5,631 bases of DNA from Candidatus Kaiserbacteria bacterium RIFCSPLOWO2_02_FULL_54_13 (GTDB lineage Bacteria; Patescibacteriota; Minisyncoccia; Phycocordibacterales; Phycocordibacteraceae): assembly GCA_001783465.1 (NCBI GenBank), contig MFMI01000010.1, positions 388 to 6,018 of the forward strand, in the 5' to 3' direction. The notes beneath the pieces are model-generated. The model was not told the origin of the DNA, ran no database searches, and worked only from the letters and a program-made list of their open reading frames with translations. Position numbers and translations under genes: made by a program. Below, piece after piece: positions 4,698 to 5,631 of the stretch (within the stretch, counting starts at the first letter, position 1; the number at the start of each line of letters is the position of its first letter).

Positions 4698-5631
4698 ATG
4701 AGCCGCAGAAATGGTAACGGCGTTCGGAGAGCGCGTGCGCGCGAAGAGGACGTGAAAGAGTATGATACCCTCATCCGCTATGCCTCCGCCATCGTATTAC
4801 TGGCCGCCGGAGTTCTTCTCATGCTTGCCCTGTTTGGCGCGGCCGGTCCGGTTGGCGCTACGGTATTCTCCGCAAGTTATGCGGTCGTCGGTATCGGCGC
4901 ATTTCTCTTGCCGCTCGCCCTTATTGCGGTTGGTCTGTATGCCGGATTCGGCCGGCCCGCCCTTGCGCCTCTCACCACCTCGGGCCTCGTGCTCACGCTT
5001 GCTTCTATCCTCTCCTTCGCCGGCCTCTTCCCGGGAGCAAAGTTCGGCGGTGCGACAGGCACATGGCTTGGAGGGCTACTCTCCGGATTTTTCGGCTTCT
5101 GGGGCGCGCTCGTGCTCCTCATCGCCACCATCGCTGTCGGTATCGCAATCGTGAGCGACCTTGAAGCGCTCGGGAGACTCCTTGGCGAGAATGTGGTATC
5201 GCTCTGGGAGCGTCTGCGCTCGCGTAAAGACGGAGACGAACTGCCGGAAGAGTTCACGGACGTTGTCGGCGTTCCGGAGGAGAGCGGAGACTACGAATCC
5301 GAAAATGACGGTGTACAAGAAAGTGACCCGGTAGTGACTGTCTTTTCCGCCAGAGGCGGACCCGCCTCTGGCGGGAATAGGCAAGGCTCTGGCCTGTCTG
5401 CGCAGGCAGGCATAGCGAACTTTGATGCGCAGTACGAGGCCCCTCCCCTCTCTATCCTCGGCGCAGACCGCGGACGGCCCGGCGTCGGCGATATCAAGGC
5501 AAACGCAAACATCATCAAACGCACGTTTCAGAACTTCGGCATCAACCTTGAGATGGACGAGGTGTCGGTCGGCCCGACCGTCACGCGCTACGCGGTGAAG
5601 CCTGCCGAAGGCGTGCGCCTTTCTAAAATCG
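4698..5631 (+). CDS. ftsK: DNA translocase FtsK/SpoIIIE (partial, N-terminal 311 residues)
   Basis: FtsK is the septum-anchored hexameric DNA pump that moves chromosome termini during division. The ATG at 4698 begins a 311-residue stretch running off the right edge. A charged cytoplasmic N-terminus (1-27) is followed by four likely membrane helices (about 29-50, 60-82, 95-112, 124-152), the usual FtsK_4TM arrangement. An acidic linker (about 153-247) comes next, then the start of the alpha domain: YEAPPLSIL (246-254), IKANANIIKRTFQNFGI (266-282), VGPTVTRYAVKPAEGVRLSK (291-310). Those last motifs are strongly diagnostic. The Walker A/B ATPase and gamma domain lie outside the window. The linker is short and includes a 10-codon segment (217-226, SARGGPASGG) encoded by two abutting palindromes, plus a third palindrome just after. 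The gene is divergent from the winged-helix gene and has no Shine-Dalgarno. Confidence 0.93.
   Translation, partial: MSRRNGNGVRRARAREEDVKEYDTLIRYASAIVLLAAGVLLMLALFGAAGPVGATVFSASYAVVGIGAFLLPLALIAVGLYAGFGRPALAPLTTSGLVLTLASILSFAGLFPGAKFGGATGTWLGGLLSGFFGFWGALVLLIATIAVGIAIVSDLEALGRLLGENVVSLWERLRSRKDGDELPEEFTDVVGVPEESGDYESENDGVQESDPVVTVFSARGGPASGGNRQGSGLSAQAGIANFDAQYEAPPLSILGADRGRPGVGDIKANANIIKRTFQNFGINLEMDEVSVGPTVTRYAVKPAEGVRLSKI
5346..5375. repeat. Abutting pair of 15-nt palindromes in the ftsK linker
   Basis: TCCGCC-AGA-GGCGGA (5346-5360) and CCCGCC-TCT-GGCGGG (5361-5375) are two 6-3-6 palindromes side by side. The two cores are also reverse complements of each other (5347-5359 with 5362-5374), so a single 13-bp hairpin is possible as well. 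They encode exactly ten in-frame codons, residues 217-226. The layout matches that at 3999-4028 in the neighbouring gene. Confidence 0.75.
5392..5411. repeat. Second type of palindrome in the ftsK linker
   Basis: GCCTGTCTGC (5392-5401) and GCAGGCAGGC (5402-5411) form a 20-nt palindrome with one T/G position, a U-G pair in the plus-strand RNA. It lies 16 bases after the palindrome pair and encodes linker residues just before the alpha domain. Its sequence is unrelated to the CCGCC-type units, so it may be another repeat family targeting the same tolerant linker. Confidence 0.5.

Noticed and set aside
4595..4774. Upstream extension of the winged-helix reading frame by 60 residues
   Set aside because: It overlaps the start of ftsK and both predicted promoters, is arginine-rich without domain character, and a better-placed ATG exists at 4594.

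Overview
The window looks like a chromosomal piece of a Candidate Phyla Radiation (Patescibacteria) bacterium, most likely Parcubacteria. The grounds are protein-family resemblance recalled from memory, not a search: a secreted surface protein with the N-terminal signature and Cys-flanked peptidoglycan-binding domain common in that group, a small winged-helix protein of a type I associate with Parcubacteria beside ftsK, an O-antigen-ligase-like membrane protein, and GC-rich palindromes inside coding linkers.

Layout, left to right. Bases 1-752 (minus) hold the N-terminal 250 residues of a polytopic O-antigen-ligase-like protein, cut by the window edge. Bases 900-1145 (minus) encode an 81-residue DUF5678-like protein. 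Bases 1177-1300 carry a hairpin-rich 3' untranslated region ending in a strong terminator for the next gene. Bases 1301-3412 (minus) encode a 703-residue secreted S-layer-like protein. Bases 3413-3811 are non-coding but structured, with a perfect 21-bp inverted repeat, a second hairpin and a perfect DnaA-box match. Bases 3812-4594 (minus) encode a 260-residue winged-helix protein. Bases 4595-4697 form a divergent promoter region. From 4698 to the right edge (plus) lies the N-terminal 311 residues of FtsK.

How the parts fit. Surface proteins (S-layer-like protein, glycan ligase-like protein) lie on one strand, and the chromosome-segregation motor FtsK faces away from a putative DNA-binding regulator that shares its promoter region. 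Several predicted starts lack a Shine-Dalgarno and have a -10-like hexamer 9-14 bases before the start codon, suggesting leaderless or very short-leader mRNAs.

The most interesting non-standard signals are: (1) a tandem, apparently covarying hairpin array between the surface-protein stop codon and its terminator; (2) six exact same-strand copies of AAAGGACA, confined to the winged-helix gene and its promoter and read in different frames; (3) two pairs of directly abutting 15-nt palindromes placed in frame in interdomain linkers of the two divergent neighbours; (4) a 136-nt inverted-repeat element whose loop holds two competing extensions of the stem, upstream of the surface-protein gene. None of these has been tested by search or folding here.
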